NCBI RefSeq assembly: GCF_900111175.1
Contig: NZ_FOGI01000003.1
Coordinates: 428,891-492,890, forward strand
DNA from: Actinokineospora terrae
GTDB lineage: Bacteria > Actinomycetota > Actinomycetes > Mycobacteriales > Pseudonocardiaceae
Direction of reading: 5' to 3'
Length of the DNA stretch: 64,000 bases
In this document: positions 43,878 through 52,517 of the stretch, piece after piece
Numbering within the stretch: the first letter of the stretch is position 1
Layout of the letters: the number at the start of each line of letters is the position of its first letter
The notes under the pieces: generated by a model
Database searches by the model: none
What the model saw: only the letters and a program-made list of their open reading frames with translations
Told to the model about the DNA's origin: nothing
Position numbers and translations under genes: made by a program

Positions 43878-44704
43878 CGGTGCTGGCCGGGATCGGCGAC
43901 GAGGCCGGGCCGGGGCTGGCCGAGCAGGTCGCCGCGATCGCCGCGCTGGGCTGGTCGGCGATCGAGCTGCGGTCGGTGGACGGGGTGCCCTTCGCCGCGC
44001 TGGACGAGGCCGCGTTCGACGCGGTGGCCGCGACGCTGGCGGAGCTGGGGCTGCGCACGGTGTGCGTCGACTCGCGCATCGGCGACTGGTCGACCTCGAT
44101 CACCGGTGACTTCGGCCGCGACCTGGAGGAGCTGCGGGTGCTGGCCGAGCGGTGCGGGCGGCTGGGCACCCGGTACGTGCGGGTGATGTCGTACCCGAAC
44201 GACGGCCTGCACGACGACGAGTGGGAGCACCGGGCGCTGCGCCGGATGCGGGAGCTGGCGGCGCGCGCCGAGCAGGCGGACCTGGTGCTGCTGCACGAGA
44301 ACTGCGCGGGCTGGGCCGGTGCGGACGCGGCGCGCGCGGCGCGGATGCTCGAAGAGGCCGACAGCCCGGCGTTGCGGCTGCTGTTCGACACCGGCAACGG
44401 CATCGCCTACGGCTACCGGGCGGCGGACTACCTGCGACCGCTGGTGCCGCACATCGCGCACGTGCACGTCAAGGACGGCTTCGTCGGCCCGGAAGGTCCT
44501 GAGTGGACACTGCCGGGGCACGGCGAGGCCGATGTCGCGGGGTGTCTCGCGCTGCTGACCGAGAACGGCTACCAGGGCGCGCTGTCCATCGAACCGCACC
44601 TGACGCTGCGCCCGCACGAGTCCGAGGGCGGCACGGGAACCGCGGACGGCTTCATCGAGGCGGGCCGCGCGCTCGAGGCCTTGCTCGCCCCAGCGGGCCG
44701 GTGA
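43874..44704 (+). CDS. Sugar phosphate isomerase/epimerase (AP-endonuclease-2-like TIM barrel)
   Basis: GTG start coupled to the previous stop. This 276-residue TIM-barrel protein has a metal-binding set seen as Glu in LLHENCAGW (~141), Asp in LLFDTGNG (~172), His in HIAHVHVKD (~196) and Glu in LSIEPHL near the C-terminus. The family includes xylose-isomerase-like epimerases and inosose dehydratases/isomerases (IolE, IolI). In this context it probably isomerises or dehydrates the keto intermediate made by the Gfo/Idh enzyme. The next gene begins 1 bp after its stop. Confidence 0.9.
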   Translation: MTVLAGIGDEAGPGLAEQVAAIAALGWSAIELRSVDGVPFAALDEAAFDAVAATLAELGLRTVCVDSRIGDWSTSITGDFGRDLEELRVLAERCGRLGTRYVRVMSYPNDGLHDDEWEHRALRRMRELAARAEQADLVLLHENCAGWAGADAARAARMLEEADSPALRLLFDTGNGIAYGYRAADYLRPLVPHIAHVHVKDGFVGPEGPEWTLPGHGEADVAGCLALLTENGYQGALSIEPHLTLRPHESEGGTGTADGFIEAGRALEALLAPAGR

Positions 44705-44705
44705 C

Positions 44706-46007
44706 GTGGCCGAGTTCACCGACACCGACGCGGCCCTGCTGCTCCGGTTGATCAACCTGCCCACCGCCGGTCCGATGGAGGGCGTCGAGCCCGCGCTGCT
44801 GTGGGAGGCGCAGTACCTCTACGCGGACGCGGCGAGCGGGTTCTCCGTCGTGCACCACGCGCCCGCCGACCGGTCCGCGATGGACCTGCCGGGGGTGCCC
44901 GCCGCGGTGCGCGCGGCCGCGCAGGACCCGACTTTCCTGGCCAACCAACCGAACCTGGTGCTGCGGCTGGGCCCGGCGGACGCGCCGACGGTGATGTTCA
45001 ACGTGCACCTGGACACCGTCGCCGGGCACGAGCGCGGCGGCTACGACGGGTGTGTGATCCACGGCAGGGGCGCGGTCGACGCCAAGGGTCCGGCGGTGGC
45101 GCTGCTGGCCGGGGTGCGGGACGCGGTGCGGCGGGACCCGAGGGTGGGCACCGAGGTGTCGGTGCTCATCCAGGCGGTGGCGGGCGAGGAGGGCGGCGCG
45201 ATGGGGACCTTCGGGACCCGGCCGCTGGTCAACGCCGGGTACTACGGGGCGCTGAACGTGTTCTGCGAGCCGACCGGGCTGCGGTACCTGACCAGGGCCA
45301 CCGCGTCGGCGACCGCGCGGGTCCGGGTCGCGGGCACCGGGTCGATCGACGACCGGCCCGGCGACGGCCACAACGCCACCGTGCTGCTGGGCTTCCTCGC
45401 CCAGCACCTGGCCGCCCGGCTCGCGGGCACGAAGGCGTGCATCGCGGGCCTGCACACCGGGACCAGGCACAACCGCGTCTACGGCGGCGGCGACCTGCTG
45501 GTCAACCTCGCCTACGCCGACAACGGCGACGCGCTCACCACCGCGCTCGAGCAGGCCGTCGCCGATGGCGTCGCCCGGTTCGGGCAGGTGTTCGCCGAGG
45601 TCCCCGAACTGGCCCGCACCGCAGCCGACGCGCACCGGGTGACCACAGTGGACTGGATCAAGCGCGGCCTGCCCGCGCTGTCGGTCGCCAACCCGTGGCT
45701 CGACGCGCTGATGGCCGAGGCCGAGGTGCCCGCGTGGCCCGCGCACGAACCCGCGTTCACCTGCGACGCCATCTGGATGGCGGGGGTGAGCGGTGCCGCG
45801 ACGGCGGTGCTGGGCCCCGGTGACCTCGCCGCCAACAACGCCCACGCCGAGGGCGAGTTCGTCGCCGTCGCCGACCTGGCCGGGTTCGCCGACCAGGTCT
45901 CGCGCGTGCTGCGTACCTTCGCGAGCACGCCCCGCCACATCCCGCACCCCCGCTGGTCGACTCCCCCGATGAGCACGGTTCCCTCTACCGAAACGGCATG
46001 GCGATGA
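44706..46007 (+). CDS. M20-family metallohydrolase (ArgE/DapE-type deacylase)
   Basis: GTG start at 44706. The 433-residue protein shows the dinuclear-metal pattern of M20/M25/M40 amidohydrolases: HLDTV (~100), bridging Asp in GRGAVDAKGP (~125), GEEGG with the general-base Glu (~160), CEPTG and a late His in NNAHAEGEF. The middle dimerisation domain follows CEPTG. Family members cleave N-acyl groups or dipeptides. In an amino-sugar or aminocyclitol pathway it could deacylate a protected amine, much as N-acetyl groups are removed in aminoglycoside synthesis; that is inference. Confidence 0.9.
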   Translation: MAEFTDTDAALLLRLINLPTAGPMEGVEPALLWEAQYLYADAASGFSVVHHAPADRSAMDLPGVPAAVRAAAQDPTFLANQPNLVLRLGPADAPTVMFNVHLDTVAGHERGGYDGCVIHGRGAVDAKGPAVALLAGVRDAVRRDPRVGTEVSVLIQAVAGEEGGAMGTFGTRPLVNAGYYGALNVFCEPTGLRYLTRATASATARVRVAGTGSIDDRPGDGHNATVLLGFLAQHLAARLAGTKACIAGLHTGTRHNRVYGGGDLLVNLAYADNGDALTTALEQAVADGVARFGQVFAEVPELARTAADAHRVTTVDWIKRGLPALSVANPWLDALMAEAEVPAWPAHEPAFTCDAIWMAGVSGAATAVLGPGDLAANNAHAEGEFVAVADLAGFADQVSRVLRTFASTPRHIPHPRWSTPPMSTVPSTETAWR

Positions 46008-47125
46008 CCGACCTCGCTCCTCCCCCCACCGACTCCTCCCCCGTGACCGTGCGCGTCACCCACGACGACCTGCTGCGGTTCACCGCCGAGGTGTTCACCG
46101 CGCACGGCATCCCCCCGCACCGCTCGATGGCCGCCGCGACCGCGTTGTGCCACGGCGACATCACCGGCACCACCTCGCACGGGCTGGTCAACCTGACCCG
46201 GATCTACCTGCCGCTGCTGGCTTCCGGCCGCGCGCGCGCCGACGCCGAGCCGAGGGTGCTGGCCGACCGGGGCGCCACCGTGCTGCTCGACGGCCAGGGC
46301 GCGCTCGGGCTGTGGCTGGCCGGTGAGGCGATGGACCTGGCCGCGCGGCGGGCCGCCGAGTACGGCATCGGCCTGGTGTCGGTGCGCGGCGGCACGCACT
46401 TCGGTTGCGCCGGACCGCACGCGCTGCGGGCGGTGGCGCACGACATGATCGGCGTGGTCGCGGCCAACTGCGGGCACCAGCGGATCGCGCGGCCGCCGGG
46501 CGGGCGGGTGCCGATGCTGGGCACCAACCCGCTCAGCGTGGCCGCGCCTGCCGGGACGAACCCGCCGTTCCTGCTGGACATGAGCACCACCACGGTCCCG
46601 ACCGGCAAGGTCAGGGCGGCGGCGCGGGCGGGCACGGACATCCCGGCCGGGTGGCTGGCCGACGACGCCGGTGAACCGGTGACCGACCCCGGCCTGTTCG
46701 ACACCGGCGACGCGCACCTGACCTGGCTCGGCGGGCCGGGTTCGGGGCAGTACAAGGGTTTCGGGCTCGGGCTGATGGTCGAGGTGCTGGCCGCGCTGGT
46801 CCCCGGCGCGGGCCTGGGCCCGTCGCAGGCGGCGCTGTCGGTGGACCGGACACCCGACGACGACATCGGGTACCTGGTGCTGGCCATCGCCCCGGCCGCA
46901 CTGCGCCAACCCGGTACCTACCAACGGGAAGCGGGCGCGCTGTTCGGCGCTCTGCTGGCGTGCCCACCGGTCCAGGGCGGCGCGGAGGTGTCGTACCCGG
47001 GGGTGCCCGAGGCCAGGCACGCCGAACTCGCCCGCCGCGACGGGGTACCGCTCGACGGCGCCCTGTTCACCGAGCTGGCCGACCTGGCCGAGCGGCTGGG
47101 TGTGCCGCTGCCGGAGGTGTGCTGA
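46004..47125 (+). CDS. Ldh/YlbC-type NAD(P)-dependent malate/L-sulfolactate dehydrogenase family oxidoreductase
   Basis: The ATG at 46004 overlaps the M20 stop (ATGA); an ATG two codons upstream is the alternative. The 373-residue protein has the family features GDITGTTSHGLVNL near the N-terminus (with the catalytic-type His), VRGGTHFGCAGPH, LGTNPLSVAAP, and PGSGQYKGFGLGLMVEVL. This family (unrelated to Rossmann Ldh) reduces or oxidises 2-keto/2-hydroxy acids and cyclic imino acids such as piperideine-2-carboxylate. Its substrate here is unknown. Its stop overlaps the next ATG (TGATG). Confidence 0.88.
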   Translation: MTDLAPPPTDSSPVTVRVTHDDLLRFTAEVFTAHGIPPHRSMAAATALCHGDITGTTSHGLVNLTRIYLPLLASGRARADAEPRVLADRGATVLLDGQGALGLWLAGEAMDLAARRAAEYGIGLVSVRGGTHFGCAGPHALRAVAHDMIGVVAANCGHQRIARPPGGRVPMLGTNPLSVAAPAGTNPPFLLDMSTTTVPTGKVRAAARAGTDIPAGWLADDAGEPVTDPGLFDTGDAHLTWLGGPGSGQYKGFGLGLMVEVLAALVPGAGLGPSQAALSVDRTPDDDIGYLVLAIAPAALRQPGTYQREAGALFGALLACPPVQGGAEVSYPGVPEARHAELARRDGVPLDGALFTELADLAERLGVPLPEVC

Positions 47126-48051
47126 TGCGCATCGGCGTGATCGGCCTCGGCGTCATCTCCCGGTACTACCTGGCCGCCCTGGGCGAGGGCGGGCCGGTGC
47201 GGCTGGCGGCGGTGTGCGACGTGCGGCCGGAGGCCCTGGCGCCCTACCGCGACGAGGTCCCGTGCTGGCGCGACCACCGGGACATGATCGCCGCCGGTGG
47301 CCTGGACGGGGTCGTGGTGACGGTGCCCAACGACCAGCACGCCCCGGTGTGCCGCGACCTGCTCGACGCCGGACTGCCGGTGTGCGTGGAGAAGCCGCTG
47401 GCGACCAGGCTGCGCGACGGGCTCGCCCTGGCCGAGTTGGCGGCGACCCGGGGCGCGGTGCTGTTCACCTCGTTCCACCGCAGGTACAACGCCAGGGTCG
47501 GCGCGCTGCTGGAGTCGCTGCCCGCCGGGGTGCCGGTGGAGTCGGTGCGGGTGCGGTACCTGGAACGCATCGAGGACCACGTCGGCGAGGACGGCTGGTA
47601 CCTCGACCCGGCCCGCTGCGGCGGTGGCTGCGTCGCCGACAACGGGCCCAACGCCTTCGACCTGGTGCGCCAGCTGGTCGGCACCGCGCAGGTGTCCGGT
47701 GTGGACATCACGCGGGACTCGCTCGGCGTCGACCGGCGCGCGGTGGTCGACCTGGTGGCCGAGTCCGGCGCGCGGGCCACCGTCGAGCTGGACTGGGACC
47801 ACCCCGGCGAGACCAAGGACGTCGAGGTCCGGCTGGCCGACGGCACGACCAGGGTGGCCGACATGCTGGCCGGGTTCGCCGGGTTCAAGCAGTCGCTGTG
47901 GCACGAGTACGCCGGGGTGCTGCGCGCCTTCACCCAGGCCATCCACACCGGCGGGGTCGACCGCGACGGGCTGGCCGCCCTCGCCACGGTCGACGCCGCC
48001 TACCGGGCCGAGCAGTGGTCGCGGCCCGCGATGATCGGGGAGACGACATGA
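47125..48051 (+). CDS. Gfo/Idh/MocA family oxidoreductase
   Basis: ATG overlapping the previous stop. This 308-residue protein has an N-terminal Rossmann motif IGVIGLGVISRYYL, EKP motif in VEKPLAT (~89), FHRRYNARV, and the conserved D-N-G-P-N block in CVADNGPNAFDLV. It is only distantly related to the first Gfo/Idh of the operon. Two dehydrogenases of this family together with two aminotransferases fit two oxidation-transamination rounds on a polyol ring; this is inferred. Its TGA overlaps the next ATG. Confidence 0.9.
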   Translation: MRIGVIGLGVISRYYLAALGEGGPVRLAAVCDVRPEALAPYRDEVPCWRDHRDMIAAGGLDGVVVTVPNDQHAPVCRDLLDAGLPVCVEKPLATRLRDGLALAELAATRGAVLFTSFHRRYNARVGALLESLPAGVPVESVRVRYLERIEDHVGEDGWYLDPARCGGGCVADNGPNAFDLVRQLVGTAQVSGVDITRDSLGVDRRAVVDLVAESGARATVELDWDHPGETKDVEVRLADGTTRVADMLAGFAGFKQSLWHEYAGVLRAFTQAIHTGGVDRDGLAALATVDAAYRAEQWSRPAMIGETT

Positions 48052-48446
48052 TCGAGGACGGCAGCAAGCGCACGGTGTCCGGGGTGCTGGTGAAGGTCCT
48101 GGTGCACCGGCGCGACGACCGGGGCATGCGGCTGGAGGAGTTCGCCAGCCGGTGCGTGCGCCAGGGCGAGGTGCACGAGCTGGTGACCACCGACCACGCG
48201 GTCGGCGACGGCAGCATCGACCGGGTCGGGTTCCTCGGCTTCGCCGAGATCCGGCACGGCGGGGTGATCGACCGCGGCGACGAGGTGCGCATCGGCGGCC
48301 AGGTCGTCGGCACCGTGCTCGGCTTCGACGCCTGCCACTTCCCCAACCACTACAACATCCTGATCAGCCGGGAGTCGCCGGTGACCGGCGAGCAGATCGC
48401 GCTGTCGCCGGAGTCGGCCGTGCAGTTCGTGCAGAGCGCGCCGTGA
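48048..48446 (+). CDS. Uncharacterised small protein of the dehydrogenase operon
   Basis: This 132-residue protein starts at an ATG overlapping the preceding stop (ATGA) and ends overlapping the next GTG. It begins with a beta-rich stretch (TVSGVLVKVLVH), then a polar middle and GDEVRIGGQVVGTVLGFDACHFPNHYNILIS. The conserved-looking C, H, H cluster (DACHFPNHYN) could bind a metal or be catalytic. No signal peptide or membrane helix is seen. I do not recognise the family with confidence. Its coupling inside the operon argues for a specific pathway role. Confidence 0.85.
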   Translation: MIEDGSKRTVSGVLVKVLVHRRDDRGMRLEEFASRCVRQGEVHELVTTDHAVGDGSIDRVGFLGFAEIRHGGVIDRGDEVRIGGQVVGTVLGFDACHFPNHYNILISRESPVTGEQIALSPESAVQFVQSAP

Positions 48447-49729
48447 GGCGGGCGGTCGTCGCGGGCGGCAGCGTCGCCGGTCTGCTCGCGGCCAGGGTGC
48501 TGCGGGACTGGGCGGACGAGGTCGTGGTCGTGGAGCCGGACCCGCTGCCCGCCGGTCCGACCAACCGGCCGGGGACCGCGCACGGGGAGCAGTTCCACGT
48601 GCTGCTGGGGCTGGCGCAGGAGCTGCTCGGGCACTGGTTCCCGGACCTGCTGGCCGACCTGGTCGCCGATGGCGTGGTGGTGTGCACGCCGGGGCAGGAC
48701 GGGCGGATGTTCGTCGACGGGCGGCCGCGGCCGGTGGTGCCCGGTGACGTGCTGGTGCCGTTCTACCGGCCGCTGCTGGAGTGGCACATCCGCGAGGCCG
48801 TGCTGCCCTCGGTGCGGCTGGTGGCCGACCGGGTGGTGGGACTGGTGGGCGGCGCCGAGGTGCGCGGGGTTCGACTCGCCTCAGGGTCCGTTGTGGACGG
48901 TGCGGACCTGGTGGTGGACGCGACCGGGCGGGGAAGCCGGTTGGGCGCGTGGTTGGCCGAGCTGGGCTTCCCCGCCCCGCCGCGGCAACGGGTCGGCCTG
49001 GACCTGGGGTACGCGACGGTGCTGTTCCACCGGTCCCCCGGGGAGCGCCTGGACGACCTGCTGGCGGTGCACTCCCTGCGGTCGCCCGCGTCGTCGCGGC
49101 CGGGGGTGAGCTGCGTGGCGCCGATCGGGCCGGACCGCTGGATGTGCACCATCTCCGGCTACGGCGACGACCGCCCCACCCGCGACCCCGACGAGTTCAC
49201 CGCCCGCTGCCTGCTCGAACCCGCCGACGCGTTCGCCACCCTGGCCAAGACCGGCACCCCGGCGGGCCCGGTGATCACCCACCGCTTCCCGCACAGCCTC
49301 CGCCGCGACTTCCACGCGATGCCCGCCTTCCCCACCGGCCTCGTCCCGATCGGCGACGCGGTGGCGTCCTTCAACCCGATCTACGGCCAGGGCGTCCCCT
49401 CCGCCGCCCTGCACGCCTCCGCCCTCGCCGCCTGGCTGCCCACCGGCGACCCGGTCACCGGCTACTTCCGCCGCCTCAAGGTCATCGTCGACACCGCGTG
49501 GCAGACCAGCACCACCGAAGACCTCCGCCTCCCCCACGTCACCGCCACCCGCCCGCTCACCTACCCCCTGCAACGCGCCATCTCCACCGCCATCGACCAC
49601 GCCGCCATGACCGACCCCCTGGTAGCCCAACGCTTCGTCGAGGTCGTCAACATGCGCATCCGCCCCACCGACCTGCTCACCCCAGCGGTCCTCGGCCGCA
49701 CCCTGCTGGCCACACTCCGCAAGAGCTAG
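48443..49729 (+). CDS. FAD-dependent monooxygenase (aromatic hydroxylase/halogenase-like fold)
   Basis: GTG start overlapping the previous stop (GTGA). This 428-residue flavoprotein has an N-terminal FAD motif AVVAGGSVAGLLAARVLRD, an internal VVDATGRGSRLGAWL segment and the second FAD motif GLVPIGDAVASFNPIYGQG, as in single-component group A flavoprotein monooxygenases (UbiH/2-polyprenyl-6-methoxyphenol hydroxylase clan). No Trp of a halogenase WxWxIP motif is seen. It probably hydroxylates or epoxidises a late, possibly prenylated, intermediate. It is the last gene of the operon, convergent with the nucleotide-sugar dehydrogenase. Confidence 0.88.
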   Translation: MRRAVVAGGSVAGLLAARVLRDWADEVVVVEPDPLPAGPTNRPGTAHGEQFHVLLGLAQELLGHWFPDLLADLVADGVVVCTPGQDGRMFVDGRPRPVVPGDVLVPFYRPLLEWHIREAVLPSVRLVADRVVGLVGGAEVRGVRLASGSVVDGADLVVDATGRGSRLGAWLAELGFPAPPRQRVGLDLGYATVLFHRSPGERLDDLLAVHSLRSPASSRPGVSCVAPIGPDRWMCTISGYGDDRPTRDPDEFTARCLLEPADAFATLAKTGTPAGPVITHRFPHSLRRDFHAMPAFPTGLVPIGDAVASFNPIYGQGVPSAALHASALAAWLPTGDPVTGYFRRLKVIVDTAWQTSTTEDLRLPHVTATRPLTYPLQRAISTAIDHAAMTDPLVAQRFVEVVNMRIRPTDLLTPAVLGRTLLATLRKS

Positions 49730-49781
49730 GCCCGCAGGGGTAGCCACAGTCCCCCGCCTGCCCGCTGCCGACGTGGAAGGG

Positions 49782-51026
49782 CTACAAGCGTTCGACGTTG
49801 TCGCCGTCGAGGTGGCCTCGGGTGTCGAGGATGGACTTGGCGGTGTTGGCGATGTGGGGGAGGTCGTAGCAGCGGTGGGCTTGCAGGAGGATGACGAGGT
49901 CGGCGTCCGGGTCCACCGCGGGGGAGGAGGGGACGGGGTCGTCGTCGACGGTGAAGCGGGGGGCGTGGGGGTCGTGGTAGGAGACGTGGGCGCCGAGGGC
50001 GCGGAGTTGGCGGACGACGCCGGTGGCCGGGGATTGGCGCAGGTCGGCGACGTCGGCCTTGTAGGTGACGCCGAGCAGGACCACGCGGGCGCCGAAGACG
50101 CGGCCGCCGTCGCGGACCAGGATGTCCCTGGCGCGGCGCACGACGTAGCCGGGCATGCCCGCGTTGACCTCCTGCGCGGTGGTGACCATCGAGCACGGCA
50201 GGCCCTCGGCGCGGGCGCGGTTGGCCAGGTAGCGCGGGTCGACCGGGATGCAGTGGCCGCCGACGCCGGGGCCCGGCGAGAACGGCTGGAAGCCGAAGGG
50301 CTTGGTCGCCGAGCAGCGCAGCACGTCCCACACGTCGACGCCGAGCCGGTCGCAGAACACCGCCAGCTCGTTGACCAGCGCGATGTTCACCAGCCGGTAG
50401 CTGTTCTCCAGCAGCTTGGCCGTCTCCGCCTCGCGCAGCCCGGCGGCCACCACCACCGAGTCGACCAGCAGCTCGTAGAACGCCGCGCACCGCTTGGCGC
50501 ACACCGGGGTCAGCCCGGCCACCACCTTGGGCGTGTTCTCCAGGACGTACTCGCCGTTGCCGGGGTCGATGCGCTCCGGGGAGTAGCCGAGGTTGAAGTC
50601 CACCCCGGCCACCAGCCCGGTCGACTCCAGCACCGGCAGCAGGACCTCCTCGGTGGTCCCCGGGTAGCTGGTGGACTCCAGCACCACCAGGCTGCCCGGC
50701 CGCAGCCGCGCCGCCACCGCGCGACCGGCGGCCAGCACCGCGCGCAGGTCCGGCTCGCCGTCGACCAGCCCGGTGGGCACGCAGATCACCACCGTGTCCG
50801 CTGTGGACACCGCGTCGAACGCGGTGCTGGCGGTGAACCCACCGGCGCGCATCGCGGTGACGGCCTCGGCGCCGATGTCCTGCACGTGCGAGCGACCCCC
50901 GGTGAGCCCGGCGACCACGGCGGCGTCGGTGTCCACCCCGACCACCGTGAGACCCGCCGCCACCGCACGCCTGGCCAGCGGCAGTCCGACGTAACCGAGT
51001 CCGACCACCACGAGGTCCGCTGACAC
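49782..51026 (-). CDS. Nucleotide-sugar 6-dehydrogenase (UDP-N-acetyl-D-glucosamine/mannosamine type)
   Basis: GTG start at 51026; 414 residues. An N-terminal Rossmann motif VVVGLGYVGLPLARR, SPERIDPGN, the central helix residues, and the catalytic Cys in GPGVGGHCIPVDP (~258) identify the UDP-glucose/GDP-mannose dehydrogenase superfamily; SPERxxPG and the overall pattern favour the WbpA/WecC group that oxidises UDP-HexNAc to the uronic acid. It needs 2 NAD+. It is not in the coupled operons but faces them. It could supply an amino-uronic acid to region 3 or serve cell-surface polysaccharide. Confidence 0.9.
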   Translation of the reverse strand: MSADLVVVGLGYVGLPLARRAVAAGLTVVGVDTDAAVVAGLTGGRSHVQDIGAEAVTAMRAGGFTASTAFDAVSTADTVVICVPTGLVDGEPDLRAVLAAGRAVAARLRPGSLVVLESTSYPGTTEEVLLPVLESTGLVAGVDFNLGYSPERIDPGNGEYVLENTPKVVAGLTPVCAKRCAAFYELLVDSVVVAAGLREAETAKLLENSYRLVNIALVNELAVFCDRLGVDVWDVLRCSATKPFGFQPFSPGPGVGGHCIPVDPRYLANRARAEGLPCSMVTTAQEVNAGMPGYVVRRARDILVRDGGRVFGARVVLLGVTYKADVADLRQSPATGVVRQLRALGAHVSYHDPHAPRFTVDDDPVPSSPAVDPDADLVILLQAHRCYDLPHIANTAKSILDTRGHLDGDNVERL

Positions 51027-51063
51027 GGGATCGATAGTCCTTCCTGGCGGTGGGGGCCGGGGC

Positions 51064-51393
51064 TCAGACGCTGAAGCTGCCGACCGGGCTGACGTGGGTG
51101 CCGTTGCCCGGCTTGAGGGTCTGCACCGGGAAGATCGGGAAGGTGCACTTCGGGTCGAAGTAGATGGTCACCACCCGGTCGGTCTGGTTGATCAGCACGT
51201 GCGAGGCGAACGGCAGGCTGAAGCAGCCGCTGGGTTCCTTGTAGACGGTGACCGGGGTGAACTCCATCTGGAAGACCACGACCTGGTCCGGCTGCGGCGG
51301 CGGGGGCAGCTCGGCACCGGCCGAGGTGGCCGTGGCGAGGGTGGCCAGTGCCGCCGCGGCGAACGCGGCCGAGATCTTGCGGGCGAACCGCAT
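51064..51393 (-). CDS. Small secreted protein
   Basis: This 109-residue protein has a clear Sec signal peptide (basic MRFARK, then FAAAALATLATATSAGA, with cleavage after AGA). The mature part begins with a Pro-rich LPPPPQPDQ and contains two Cys (SGCFSL, DPKCTF) that may form a disulphide, plus beta-rich sequence. It ends SPVGSFSV. I do not recognise a family. It lies 38 bp downstream of no same-strand gene and so is likely monocistronic or the first gene before the sugar dehydrogenase. Confidence 0.8.
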   Translation of the reverse strand: MRFARKISAAFAAAALATLATATSAGAELPPPPQPDQVVVFQMEFTPVTVYKEPSGCFSLPFASHVLINQTDRVVTIYFDPKCTFPIFPVQTLKPGNGTHVSPVGSFSV

Positions 51394-51559
51394 GACGGGT
51401 CCTTCCTGGTGATCGGGTGCGTGCTGCCCATGCTGGTCATTTCCAGACCCACTCGCAGTCGCTGAGTCGGGTACGGGTTTTCACCTCTTCGATAAGTGGC
51501 GCGTGACCGCCGGTATCCCTACCGTCCGCTAGGTCACCGCATGACCGGCGAGAGGCAAG

Positions 51560-52348
51560 GTGGAGATGACCCGCTACGACTGGGCGCGATCACACCCCGG
51601 TATCGACAGCGTCGTGGCGGGCGTCGCCCCGGTCGTCGCCGAGGCCGCCGGTCACCCGGTCTACCAGCGGATCACCACCCCGGCCGAGGTCGCGGTGTTC
51701 ATGAGCCACCACGTGTTCGCGGTGTGGGACCAGATGTCGGTGCTCAAGCGGCTGCAGAACGAGCTGACCTGCGTGCGGGTGCCGTGGGTGCCGACCGGCG
51801 CGCCGATCAGCCGCAGGCTGGTCAACGACATCGTGCTGGTCGAGGAGAGCGACGAGTTCGGCGAGGGGTTCGTCAGCCACTTCGAGCTCTACCGGCACGC
51901 GATGACCGAGGCGGGCGCCGACACCCGCGCCATCGACGCTTTCCTCGACCTGCTGCGCGCCGGGTCCGCGGTGCCCGACGCGCTCGCCGCCGCGGCCGTG
52001 CCCGGTCCCGTCGCCGACTTCGTGAGCGCGACGGGCGCTGTGGTGAGCAAGGCACCGGTGCACTGCAAGGCGGCGGCGTTCGCCTTCGGCCGCGACGACC
52101 TGCTGCCCGCGCTGGTGCCGCACGAGGCGGGGTCGCTGCCGCTGCTGCGCCACTACGTCCGTCGCCACCTGGAGATCGATACCGAGCAGCACACGCCGAT
52201 GGCGATGCAGATGGTGGCCGACCTCTGTGGACCGGACGAGGACAAGTGGGCCGAGTGCGTCACCACCGTCGTGGGCGTGCTGCGCGCCAGGATCGGGCTG
52301 TGGGACGGCGTTGTCGAGGCCGTGGACCGCGAACTGGCCAACGCCTGA
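51560..52348 (+). CDS. DUF3050 family protein (haem-oxygenase-like fold)
   Basis: The GTG at 51560 has GAGAGG upstream; an ATG at 51566 is the alternative. The 262-residue protein matches DUF3050: [17 protein letters not shown] early, then [15 protein letters not shown] and a C-terminal [17 protein letters not shown]. The recurring His, Glu and Asp resemble the di-metal ligands of haem-oxygenase-like diiron oxidases, but metal binding has not been shown from this sequence. Function unknown. It is monocistronic by spacing. Confidence 0.85.
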   Translation: MEMTRYDWARSHPGIDSVVAGVAPVVAEAAGHPVYQRITTPAEVAVFMSHHVFAVWDQMSVLKRLQNELTCVRVPWVPTGAPISRRLVNDIVLVEESDEFGEGFVSHFELYRHAMTEAGADTRAIDAFLDLLRAGSAVPDALAAAAVPGPVADFVSATGAVVSKAPVHCKAAAFAFGRDDLLPALVPHEAGSLPLLRHYVRRHLEIDTEQHTPMAMQMVADLCGPDEDKWAECVTTVVGVLRARIGLWDGVVEAVDRELANA

Positions 52349-52517
52349 CTACGTGTGTCCCATTGGGATGATGGCAGATACCCCCGATTTGGGTACACGC
52401 GAGCCAGTCCCGGTGGCGCCCAGCGTTGCTAGTGTCGCTTTTGCGGGGCCAGATTGCGAAACATTTGTGGCTTCGGCTCCCGCGTTCACACAGCCAAGCA
52501 CATGAAGGAGCGAGGTC

